From assembly GCA_007120055.1 (NCBI GenBank), contig SKOL01000690.1:1-9349 (forward strand): DNA of 9,349 nt. The letters are read 5' to 3'. The position numbers were made by a program, and so were the translations under genes. Each line of letters starts with the position of its first letter. The stretch's first letter is position 1. Below, in pieces: positions 1-5,673 of the stretch. Under the pieces are notes generated by a model. It did no database searches, was not told the origin of the DNA, and saw only the letters and a program-made list of their open reading frames with translations. This DNA comes from Anaerobacillus sp. (GTDB lineage: Bacteria > Bacillota > Bacilli > Bacillales_H > Anaerobacillaceae).

Positions 1-20
1 CCTGTCCCTTTTTGTTTATT
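1..20. repeat. possible half of a CCTGTCCC-type palindrome cut by the window edge
   Basis: The window opens with CCTGTCCCTTTTTG, a C-rich arm followed by a T run. This is what the 3' half of a palindrome or terminator with a GGGACAGG left arm would look like. The other arm would lie outside the window, so only the half-arm and the T run are actually seen. The assignment is a guess from resemblance to GGGACAGG-type intergenic palindromes in Bacillaceae. Confidence 0.2.
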
Positions 21-39
21 TTAAAAGGAATTCTACTAT
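12..39 (+). promoter_or_regulatory. weak sigma-A-like promoter candidate for the activator gene
   Basis: TTGTTT (12-17) and TACTAT (34-39) are separated by 16 bases and lie about 60 bases upstream of the activator start. They match the -35 and -10 consensus at only 3 and 4 of 6 positions. AT-rich DNA gives such matches by chance, so this is a candidate only. No -24/-12 element is visible upstream of the activator, so housekeeping transcription is the default expectation. Confidence 0.2.
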
Positions 40-70
40 TTAAAAACGAATAAAGTAGGGTGAAAAATTA

Positions 71-109
71 ATGTGTTTCAACTTTGAAGGATGTGGACTG
101 TATGGATGA
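71..109 (+). CDS. possible 12-codon leader peptide overlapping the activator start
   Basis: ATG at 71 is preceded by GGTGA (59-63), a good ribosome binding core at 7 bases spacing. It opens a 12-codon frame, MCFNFEGCGLYG, which stops with TGA at 107-109. The stop overlaps the likely activator start ATG at 102 in another frame, a geometry typical of translational coupling. Nothing in the peptide points to a function, and an ORF this short can arise by chance. It is listed because its ribosome binding site is at least as good as that of the main gene. Confidence 0.3.
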   Translation: MCFNFEGCGLYG

Positions 110-1493
110 GCAAATGACAGAGAATCTTATTTTTCATAAAATACTAGATATTTCACCCGATGGATTTATTATCGTTGATGATGAAGGGGTTATTATTAAT
201 GTAAATGAGGCTTATAGAGATTTTGTTGGAATCCCTAAAGAGCAAATAATCGGGCAATATATTACTGATATTATCCCTAATTCCAAATTACCTAACATAT
301 TAACGAGAGGGAAAACAGAAATCGACGTAATTCATCGCCTTTCAAGTAGTAAAAATCCACTAAAAGAAAAAGTAGTTGCTGCAACACGAGCGTCCGTTGA
401 ACATGACGGAAAAGTGATTGGGGCGTTTGGACAAATAAAATTTTCTAAAGGAACACAGAAATTAGCTAAAAAGTTTCAAAAGCAAGAAAGTGAATTAGAA
501 TATTACAAGAATGAACTAAAAAAAATACTAGGCAATAAATATACATTTGAAACTATGATCGGGAGGAATAAAAAATTTTTAGAGGTGAAACAAATTGCAG
601 AAAAAGCAGCAAAGAACGATTTTTCTGTATTGATCTTAGGGGACACAGGAACCGGTAAGGAAGTATTTGCACATTCGATTCATTTTGCAAGTGAACGAAA
701 AGAGAAACCTTTTATTCGTGTAAACTGTGCTGCCATCCCAGCCGATTTAATAGAGTCCGAACTATTTGGTTATGAAGAGGGAGCATTTACGGGAGCTAAA
801 AAAGGAGGGAAAATAGGGAAGTTTGAAATGGCTCATGGTGGAACTTTGTTCCTCGATGAAATAGGAGAATTACCTATGAATATGCAGGCTAAGTTGCTTA
901 GGGTTCTTCAAGAACAAGAAGTTGAAAGGGTCGGTGGCCTCAAAACTATCCCCATAAATGTACGGATTATTGCCGCAACCAACCGTAATTTAGAAGAAGA
1001 TATTGTTCAAAAAAAATTTAGAGAAGATCTTTATTATCGCTTGAACGTTATCCAAATAGAGATTCCCTCATTGAATAATAGAAAAGAAGATATTTCAGAT
1101 TTTATTCATTATTTTTTAAATGATTTAAATGATAAATATGGAACAAAAGTAGAAGTTTCTTCAAAATCTTTAGAGCTTATTGTTAACTACCCTTTTCCTG
1201 GAAATATTAGAGAGTTAAAAAACATTATCGAAAGTTCATATAGCCAAGTTGATGGGGATTATATTAATTCCACACATTTACCTTCAAATGTGATACGAGG
1301 TGCTAAAGGGGAAATTCAATATAATGATAAAAAAGGGCTAAATGCAATCATAAATGATATTGAGAAAGAAATTATTCTCGATATATTGAAGGACAGTGGT
1401 TATAATTGTCGTTTTACCGCTAAAAAGCTAGGTATTCATCGTAGTACCCTTTATAAGAAGTTTGAAAAATATGATATAAAAATACCACGTTAA
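102..1493 (+). CDS. sigma-54-dependent PAS/AAA+/Fis transcriptional activator
   Basis: This is an enhancer-binding protein that would activate RNA polymerase-sigma-54 by ATP hydrolysis. Numbered from ATG 102 (463 aa), it has an N-terminal PAS sensor domain (about 8-115), a charged coiled-coil-like linker (115-145) and an AAA+ domain (about 150-385). The AAA+ domain carries Walker A GDTGTGKE (180-187), the sigma-54 contact loop GAFTGA (227-232), Walker B LFLDEIGE (249-256) and GNIREL (367-372). A Fis-type helix-turn-helix lies at about 435-456. There is no receiver domain, so the signal is probably a small ligand or cofactor at the PAS domain rather than phosphorylation. The start at 102 is preferred because AAGGA (87-91) lies 10 bases upstream. 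An in-frame TTG at 84 would add six residues but has no ribosome binding site. The dyad cluster and -24/-12 promoter just downstream make the following operon its obvious target. The family is clear; the ligand is unknown. Confidence 0.95.
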   Translation: MDEQMTENLIFHKILDISPDGFIIVDDEGVIINVNEAYRDFVGIPKEQIIGQYITDIIPNSKLPNILTRGKTEIDVIHRLSSSKNPLKEKVVAATRASVEHDGKVIGAFGQIKFSKGTQKLAKKFQKQESELEYYKNELKKILGNKYTFETMIGRNKKFLEVKQIAEKAAKNDFSVLILGDTGTGKEVFAHSIHFASERKEKPFIRVNCAAIPADLIESELFGYEEGAFTGAKKGGKIGKFEMAHGGTLFLDEIGELPMNMQAKLLRVLQEQEVERVGGLKTIPINVRIIAATNRNLEEDIVQKKFREDLYYRLNVIQIEIPSLNNRKEDISDFIHYFLNDLNDKYGTKVEVSSKSLELIVNYPFPGNIRELKNIIESSYSQVDGDYINSTHLPSNVIRGAKGEIQYNDKKGLNAIINDIEKEIILDILKDSGYNCRFTAKKLGIHRSTLYKKFEKYDIKIPR

Positions 1494-1555
1494 AATGTTT
1501 TAAGATCATAAATCTTCAAACTAACGATCATTTATTCACTTTAACATATATCGAA

Positions 1556-1588
1556 AAAAAGACCTATTGCCCAGGTCTTTTTATTTTT
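1556..1588 (+). terminator. intrinsic terminator of the activator gene
   Basis: AAAAAGACCT (1556-1565) and AGGTCTTTTT (1573-1582) form a perfect 10-bp stem with a 7-base loop, followed by a T-rich tail. It lies 63 bases after the activator stop codon and separates the activator transcript from the sigma-54 operon. The A-rich 5' flank could let it work on the opposite strand too, but no gene converges here. Confidence 0.9.
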
Positions 1589-1600
1589 GCAAATTTTGCA
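1588..1600. repeat. short palindrome TGCAAA-T-TTTGCA
   Basis: This is a perfect 6-1-6 palindrome between the terminator tail and the first 18-bp dyad. Its half-site differs from those of the four downstream dyads, so it could be a site for a different regulator. It could equally be chance in AT-rich DNA. It does not match the catabolite-response (cre) consensus. Confidence 0.3.
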
Positions 1601-1605
1601 TTATG

Positions 1606-1623
1606 TGTTCACAAAAATATACA
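1606..1623. promoter_or_regulatory. degenerate upstream activator site 1
   Basis: TGTTCACAAAAATATACA is 18 bp and abuts the next dyad directly. It differs from that dyad at three positions and keeps the central CAAAAA. The half-sites TGTTCA and TATACA are imperfectly symmetric (four of six positions pair). It is centred about 196 bp before the predicted transcription start. On its own it would not be called; its similarity to its neighbour and the shared 18-bp register are the evidence. Confidence 0.45.
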
Positions 1624-1641
1624 TGTCTACAAAAATAGACA
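1624..1641. promoter_or_regulatory. upstream activator site 2, perfect 6-6-6 dyad
   Basis: TGTCTA-CAAAAA-TAGACA is a perfect inverted repeat with 6-bp arms and a 6-bp AT-rich centre, sized for a Fis-type helix-turn-helix dimer. It is centred about 178 bp upstream of the predicted start of the sigma-54 transcript, within the usual range of enhancer sites. The likely binder is the activator encoded just upstream, an inference from position and symmetry. Confidence 0.7.
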
Positions 1642-1647
1642 CAACCA

Positions 1648-1665
1648 GTTCTATGCTGCTAGAAC
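1648..1665. promoter_or_regulatory. upstream activator site 3, perfect 6-6-6 dyad
   Basis: GTTCTA-TGCTGC-TAGAAC is a perfect inverted repeat of the same 6-6-6 geometry. It shares the inner TCTA and TAGA of its arms with site 2, but its centre is GC-richer and its outer bases differ. Its centre is 24 bp downstream of that of site 2. It could be another activator site of different affinity or a site for a second regulator. Confidence 0.6.
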
Positions 1666-1694
1666 GTATAAAATTAGCATATTTAACTTTTATA

Positions 1695-1712
1695 TGTCGA
1701 AAAAAATAGACA
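1695..1712. promoter_or_regulatory. upstream activator site 4
   Basis: TGTCGA-AAAAAA-TAGACA matches site 2 at 16 of 18 positions and keeps the 6-6-6 layout, with one mismatched base in the left arm. It is the site closest to the promoter, centred about 83 bp upstream of the -24 GG and 71 bp (roughly seven helical turns) from site 2. The repetition of an 18-bp near-identical dyad in an intergenic region directly before a -24/-12 promoter strongly suggests an enhancer. Confidence 0.7.
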
Positions 1713-1783
1713 TTGTATTCAGAAAATTTGAAATGAAAATTATATCAAACCTTATTCTAGCGCTGTTTATAGTGATTAATTTA

Positions 1784-1800
1784 TTGGCATGGTATTTGCA
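1784..1800 (+). promoter_or_regulatory. sigma-54 (-24/-12) promoter of the catabolic operon
   Basis: TTGGCATGGTATTTGCA matches the sigma-54 consensus TTGGCACG-N4-TTGCA at all but one base, with GG (1786-1787) and GC (1798-1799) separated by the required 10 bases. The predicted start of transcription is near 1811, giving a leader of about 25 bases before the thiolase ATG. With the activator gene upstream and dyads in between, this is one of the best-supported regulatory calls in the window. Confidence 0.92.
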
Positions 1801-1835
1801 ACATAAAAGTTGAACGAAGAAAAAGGGGTGAAAAC

Positions 1836-2999
1836 ATGCGCAGTGTATCTGTAATTGGTGTAGGTGAAACAAAAATGGGGAAGCTTCCCGATCAATCATT
1901 AAGAGATCTTATTAGGGAAGCTGGAACTAAAGCGTTAGAAGATTCAAAGGTAGCAAAGGATAAAATCGAAGCATTGTATATTGGCAACTTTAACGGTTCT
2001 CAATTAGCAAATCAAAGTCATGTTAATGCAATGGCTTCTGAGGTGCTGGAGTTGGGGCATATTCCGACATTGCGAACAGAAGGTGCTTGTGCTTCAGGAG
2101 GACTAGCATTTCGGCAAGGATTAATGGCGATAGCATCCGGCATGTATGATGTTGTTCTTGTTGGTGGGGTTGAAAAAATGACACATCAAGAGACGAATAC
2201 AGTAACGTCAGCCATTGCAAGTGCAGCAGATGCAGAACTTGAAGTGAATGTAGGAACGACATTTCCGTCAATTTTTGCAATGATCGCTAATCGTTATATG
2301 TACGAATATGGAGATGTTCGAGATGCAATGGCTACTTGTGCAGTACAAAATCATGACAACGCTTTCTTAAATCCTGATGCTCAACTTCATAAAAAAGTTG
2401 ATATTGACAAAGTAAAGTCTGGAGTTCCTGTCGCAGATCCGTTTACGGTTTATGATTGTTCTTTAGTGAGTGATGGGGCGGCTTTTGTTGTACTTGCAGC
2501 TTCTGAAGTAGCAGAAAACTTAACGGACCAACCATTGATTGAAGTAATTGGTTCAGGTCATGCGGGAGATACGTTAACTATATCTTCTAAAACTTCAATA
2601 ACAACATTATATGCGACAGTAAATGCAGCGAAAGAAGCTTATCAAATGGCAGGGATAGGGCCTTCTCTAATTAACTTTGCGGAAGTACACGATTGCTTTA
2701 CGATTACACAATTGTTAAATATTGAAGATTTAGGCTTCTTTGAAAAAGGCCAGGGTGCAAAAGCAATCCTTGAAGGAAAAACAGCTTTAAACGGCGTTAT
2801 CCCTATTAATTCTAGTGGAGGATTAAAAGCGAAAGGTCACCCAATCGGAGCGACAGGGATTAGCCAAATATATGAAGTTGTTACTCAATTAAGAGGAAGC
2901 GCAGGATCACGACAAGTGAAAAATGCGAAAATAGGACTTACTCATAATATAGGTGGAACAGGAGCTACTTGCGTAGTCAATATATTTAAAAGGAGGTAG
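1836..2999 (+). CDS. SCP2-type thiolase (acetyl-CoA acyltransferase family)
   Basis: The product is 387 aa, about the usual thiolase length. It should cleave a 3-ketoacyl-CoA with CoA, or run the reverse condensation, in the cytoplasm. The nucleophilic cysteine is C85 in TEGACASGG. HDCF (285-288) replaces the NEAF motif of classical degradative thiolases, GHPIG (334-338) supplies the catalytic histidine, and the C-terminal loop reads GGTGATC (373-379). HDCF puts it in the SCP2/archaeal-type thiolase group, whose members often act with a DUF35 OB-fold partner; the next gene encodes such a partner. ATG 1836 follows AAGGGGTGA closely. It is the first gene of the sigma-54 operon, and its stop codon lies within the ribosome binding site of the next gene. 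Family is sure; the acyl substrate and direction are not. Confidence 0.93.
   Translation: MRSVSVIGVGETKMGKLPDQSLRDLIREAGTKALEDSKVAKDKIEALYIGNFNGSQLANQSHVNAMASEVLELGHIPTLRTEGACASGGLAFRQGLMAIASGMYDVVLVGGVEKMTHQETNTVTSAIASAADAELEVNVGTTFPSIFAMIANRYMYEYGDVRDAMATCAVQNHDNAFLNPDAQLHKKVDIDKVKSGVPVADPFTVYDCSLVSDGAAFVVLAASEVAENLTDQPLIEVIGSGHAGDTLTISSKTSITTLYATVNAAKEAYQMAGIGPSLINFAEVHDCFTITQLLNIEDLGFFEKGQGAKAILEGKTALNGVIPINSSGGLKAKGHPIGATGISQIYEVVTQLRGSAGSRQVKNAKIGLTHNIGGTGATCVVNIFKRR
2991..2997 (+). promoter_or_regulatory. ribosome binding site that sets the TTG start at 3005
   Basis: AGGAGGT is a near-perfect Shine-Dalgarno sequence that overlaps the thiolase stop codon and stands 7 bases before TTG 3005. 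No in-frame ATG is nearby, so it decides the start of the small OB-fold gene and couples its translation to the thiolase. Confidence 0.88.
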
Positions 3000-3004
3000 T
3001 CAAA

Positions 3005-3232
3005 TTGCCTGAAAATGCACGAATTTACACATATACAGTTATTCATGTAGGAGCTGTAGAATTTTCTAATAAAGTTCCTTATGTCGTAGCGGTAGTTGAT
3101 GATAATGAAAGTAAATTCCTCACTCGCATAGAGGGGTATCGCGAGGATTTGGATATACAGATTGGTATGGAAGTACAGTTTTTGAAAGTCGATGAAAATG
3201 GTAATTGTATATATTCATTTATTAACGAATAA
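3005..3232 (+). CDS. DUF35-like OB-fold protein, probable thiolase partner
   Basis: This 75-aa protein starts at TTG. Its sequence, with YTYTVIHVGAVEF (9-21), KVPYVVAVVD (23-32), a central RIEGY and a late IGMEVQFLKVD, fits the OB-fold half of the DUF35/ChsH2-type family. Family members usually also carry an N-terminal rubredoxin-like zinc ribbon with paired cysteines. Here that part is absent, and the only cysteine is near the C-terminus. Relatives bind thiolases and related CoA enzymes and form a channel or docking piece, as in BbsA-BbsB of the toluene pathway and the archaeal thiolase/HMG-CoA synthase complex. Its place directly after an SCP2-type thiolase, with coupled translation, argues for a complex with that enzyme. 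The family call rests on remembered motif patterns and could be checked by a profile search. Confidence 0.75.
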   Translation: MPENARIYTYTVIHVGAVEFSNKVPYVVAVVDDNESKFLTRIEGYREDLDIQIGMEVQFLKVDENGNCIYSFINE

Positions 3233-3244
3233 GGAGTGGAAAAA

Positions 3245-3985
3245 ATGAGATTAGAAAATAAAGTTTCAATTATAACAGGAGCAGGTGCTGGTATTGGTCA
3301 AGCAACAGCGATTAAATTCGCAAAAGAAGGAGCAAAAGTAATTGCTGTTGATTTAAATGAAAGTGGATTGACAGAAACAGTTTCGAAAATCAATGAATTA
3401 GGTGGAGAAGCACTGCAATTTAAAGTTGATATTACAAATATGAACCAAATTGAAGAAATGGTAGCTGAAGTTGCTAGTAAATTTGGAAAGATAGATGTAC
3501 TTATTAACAATGCTGGCATTATCGCTGATTCTCAATTATATAAAATGTCTGAAGACAAGTTTGATAAAGTAATAGATGTCAATTTAAAGGGAACCTATAA
3601 CACTTCAAAGGCTGTTGTAAATATTATGAGAGACCAAAATTCAGGTGTGATTGTTAATGCATCTTCAGTTGTCGGAATTTATGGTAACTTTGGTCAAACG
3701 AATTATGCTGCATCGAAATTTGGTGTTATTGGGATGGCAAAAACATGGGCTAAAGAGCTCGGTAAAAATGGTATTCGTTGTAATGCTGTATGCCCTGGAT
3801 TTATTGCAACTTCCATTCTTGACCCAATGCCAGAAAAAGTTATTCAATCAATGGAAGCAAAAGTTCCTCTTGGCAGATTAGGAAAGCCAGAAGAGTTAGC
3901 TAATGTTTATGCATTTTTAGCATCGGATGAAGCGAGCTATATTAACGGAGCAGTGATTGAAGTTAGTGGTGGGGTAGTTATTTAG
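3245..3985 (+). CDS. short-chain dehydrogenase/reductase, probable 3-hydroxyacyl-CoA dehydrogenase
   Basis: This 246-aa protein is a classical FabG-like SDR. It shows the cofactor motif TGAGAGIG (11-18), D36 at the end of the second beta strand, NNAG (88-91), N113, catalytic S141, Y154 and K158 (YAASK), and PG at 184-185. An acidic residue at position 36 normally favours NAD(H) over NADP(H), which fits a catabolic oxidation better than a biosynthetic reduction. The role inferred from its neighbours is oxidation of a 3-hydroxyacyl-CoA, or the free 3-hydroxy acid, to the keto form used by the thiolase. Start ATG 3245 is chosen because AAGGAG (3231-3236) sits 8 bases before it; the in-frame GTG at 3236 lies inside that site. 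An acetoacetyl-CoA reductase or 3-hydroxybutyrate dehydrogenase remains possible. Confidence 0.9.
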   Translation: MRLENKVSIITGAGAGIGQATAIKFAKEGAKVIAVDLNESGLTETVSKINELGGEALQFKVDITNMNQIEEMVAEVASKFGKIDVLINNAGIIADSQLYKMSEDKFDKVIDVNLKGTYNTSKAVVNIMRDQNSGVIVNASSVVGIYGNFGQTNYAASKFGVIGMAKTWAKELGKNGIRCNAVCPGFIATSILDPMPEKVIQSMEAKVPLGRLGKPEELANVYAFLASDEASYINGAVIEVSGGVVI

Positions 3986-4011
3986 TAAAAAACATTTGTG
4001 AGGTGGTTTTA

Positions 4012-5604
4012 ATGAAAAAAGTTAACTTTATTACTTCAAAAGAAGCGGCTAATTTAATTCCTGATGGAGCAAGTATTGGTACTTGTGGCTTTATGTTGAC
4101 GGGTGCGACAGAAGAGCTTTTTATTGCGATAGAAAATAGATTTTTAGAAACAAATCATCCAAGAGATCTTTCTTTATTGTGGGCTTCTGGGATAGGTGAT
4201 GGTGGAGACGTTCGTGGATTAAACCATTTATGTCACGAAGGTCTTATAAAAAAAACAATCGGCGGACATTATGGCCTAATTAAAAAATTAGGCCCTCTAG
4301 TAGCAAAAAATAAAATTGTAGCTTACAACTTTCCACAAGGTGTTCTTACACAAATGTTTAGAGAAATGGCAGCGAAAAAACCAGGAGTCCTTACTCATGT
4401 AGGTTTAGGTACGTTTGTTGACCCTGACTTTGAAGGAGGAAAAATTAATGATATTACGACAGAAGATTTAGTCGAAAAGATAGAAGTGAATGGAGAAAAC
4501 TACTTATTTTATAAGTCTCAAAAAATCAATTTTGCTCTTATACGTGGAACTGAAGCAGATGAAGATGGAAATATTGGCTTTACAAAAGAGGCGCTTACAT
4601 TAGAAAGTTTATCGACTGCTATGGCAGCGAAAAATAATGGCGGAAAAGTTATTGTCCAGGTAGAGCGCAGGGTGAAAAACGGTACATTGAATACAAAGGA
4701 TGTTGTTATTCCTGGTATTTTAGTTGATTATGTGGTAGAAGTGGAAGATTTAAAGAATCATATGCAAACGGCAGGAACTCAATTTAATGAAGGTTTCATC
4801 TCCAACCGTCGAATTTATGAGGAGAAACACAACGATCTACCATTGACGGATCGAAAAGTAATAGCTAGAAGAGCAGCGATGCAAATGACTAACGAAATGA
4901 CGGTTCTTAATTACGGGATCGGTGTTCCAGAAGGTGTAGCAGAAGTTTTAAAAGAAGAAGGAATTAAAGAAAATTTCATTGCGACTGTTGAACCAGGTTT
5001 AATTGGGGGAATTCCACTTGGTGGGCTCAATTTTGGAAGCGCTTTATCGCCTCATGCTATCTTAGATGAGCCGTATCAATTTGATTTTTACGATGGTGGA
5101 GGAATAGATATCACCTTTTTAGGAATGGCCCAATGTGACGAGAGTGCGAATATAAATGTTTCAAAATTCGGTCCTAAAGTTGCGGGCTGCGGTGGGTTTA
5201 TTGATATTTCACAAAATGCAAAAGAAGTTGTTTTTTGCGGTACATTTACGGCTAGCGGTTTAAAAACAAAAGTAGAAAAAGGAATGTTGAAGATCATTGA
5301 AGAAGGTAAATCTAAAAAGTTTATAAATAAGGTGGAACAAATTACTTATAATGGTCTATTTGAAAGTGCTAGAAAAAGTGGGAAAAAAGTACTTATTGTA
5401 ACGGAAAGAGCCGTTTTTGAAATTCAAGAAAAAGGCTTGATCCTCACGGAAATTGCTCCAGGAATTGACTTAGAACAAGACATTATTGCCCAGATGGATT
5501 TCAAACCAATAATTTCAGACCGTTTAAAGTTAATGGATGAAAGGATCTTCAAAGAAGGGTTAATGGGGTTATCATTAAAGGCGTCGGAACTTTCGTATTC
5601 TTAG
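4012..5604 (+). CDS. acyl-CoA:carboxylate CoA-transferase, fused alpha-beta type
   Basis: This 530-aa protein joins the two CoA-transferase halves in one chain, as in the YdiF/propionate CoA-transferase group (family I). The N-terminal half includes the glycine-rich start DGASIGTCGF (18-27). The C-terminal half carries the active-site glutamate E327 in VEPGLIGG (326-333), followed by LGGLNFGSA (336-344) and the conserved segment GGGIDITFLG (362-371). The enzyme moves CoA from an acyl-CoA such as acetyl-CoA to a free carboxylate through a glutamyl-CoA thioester. In this operon it should activate the imported acid, or recycle CoA from acetoacetyl-CoA. ATG 4012 is chosen because AGGTGG (4001-4006) lies 5 bases upstream; the in-frame GTG at 4003 is inside that site. 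Length and key residues look intact. Confidence 0.92.
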   Translation: MKKVNFITSKEAANLIPDGASIGTCGFMLTGATEELFIAIENRFLETNHPRDLSLLWASGIGDGGDVRGLNHLCHEGLIKKTIGGHYGLIKKLGPLVAKNKIVAYNFPQGVLTQMFREMAAKKPGVLTHVGLGTFVDPDFEGGKINDITTEDLVEKIEVNGENYLFYKSQKINFALIRGTEADEDGNIGFTKEALTLESLSTAMAAKNNGGKVIVQVERRVKNGTLNTKDVVIPGILVDYVVEVEDLKNHMQTAGTQFNEGFISNRRIYEEKHNDLPLTDRKVIARRAAMQMTNEMTVLNYGIGVPEGVAEVLKEEGIKENFIATVEPGLIGGIPLGGLNFGSALSPHAILDEPYQFDFYDGGGIDITFLGMAQCDESANINVSKFGPKVAGCGGFIDISQNAKEVVFCGTFTASGLKTKVEKGMLKIIEEGKSKKFINKVEQITYNGLFESARKSGKKVLIVTERAVFEIQEKGLILTEIAPGIDLEQDIIAQMDFKPIISDRLKLMDERIFKEGLMGLSLKASELSYS

Positions 5605-5673
5605 TTTTTTGAAGATAAAGACCTTTCATCTGATTTTTATAAATTTATTAGAGAAGGAGAGTGAGAAAATAGT

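Noticed and set aside
84..101. In-frame TTG at 84 as the activator start
   Set aside because: It has no ribosome binding site at a suitable distance, whereas ATG 102 has AAGGA 10 bases upstream and the PAS domain is complete from there.
1667..1694. TATAAAA/TTTTATA inverted repeat between the last two dyads
   Set aside because: Pure A/T arms with a 14-base loop are expected by chance here. It may help DNA bending but nothing shows it is a protein site.
1690..1899. Minus-strand 69-codon open frame over the sigma-54 promoter and thiolase start
   Set aside because: It overlaps the control region and a real gene, lacks a ribosome binding site and has no recognisable protein features.
3236..3244. 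GTG at 3236 as the SDR start
   Set aside because: The GTG lies within the Shine-Dalgarno sequence AAGGAGTGG. ATG 3245 has ideal spacing and begins the typical SDR N-terminus.
4003..4011. GTG at 4003 as the CoA-transferase start
   Set aside because: It overlaps the ribosome binding site AGGTGG that serves ATG 4012.
5613..5631. Hairpin AGAT...ATCT between the CoA-transferase and permease genes
   Set aside because: The stem is only four pairs plus a mismatched extension, too weak to call a terminator. The permease gene has no promoter of its own that I can see.
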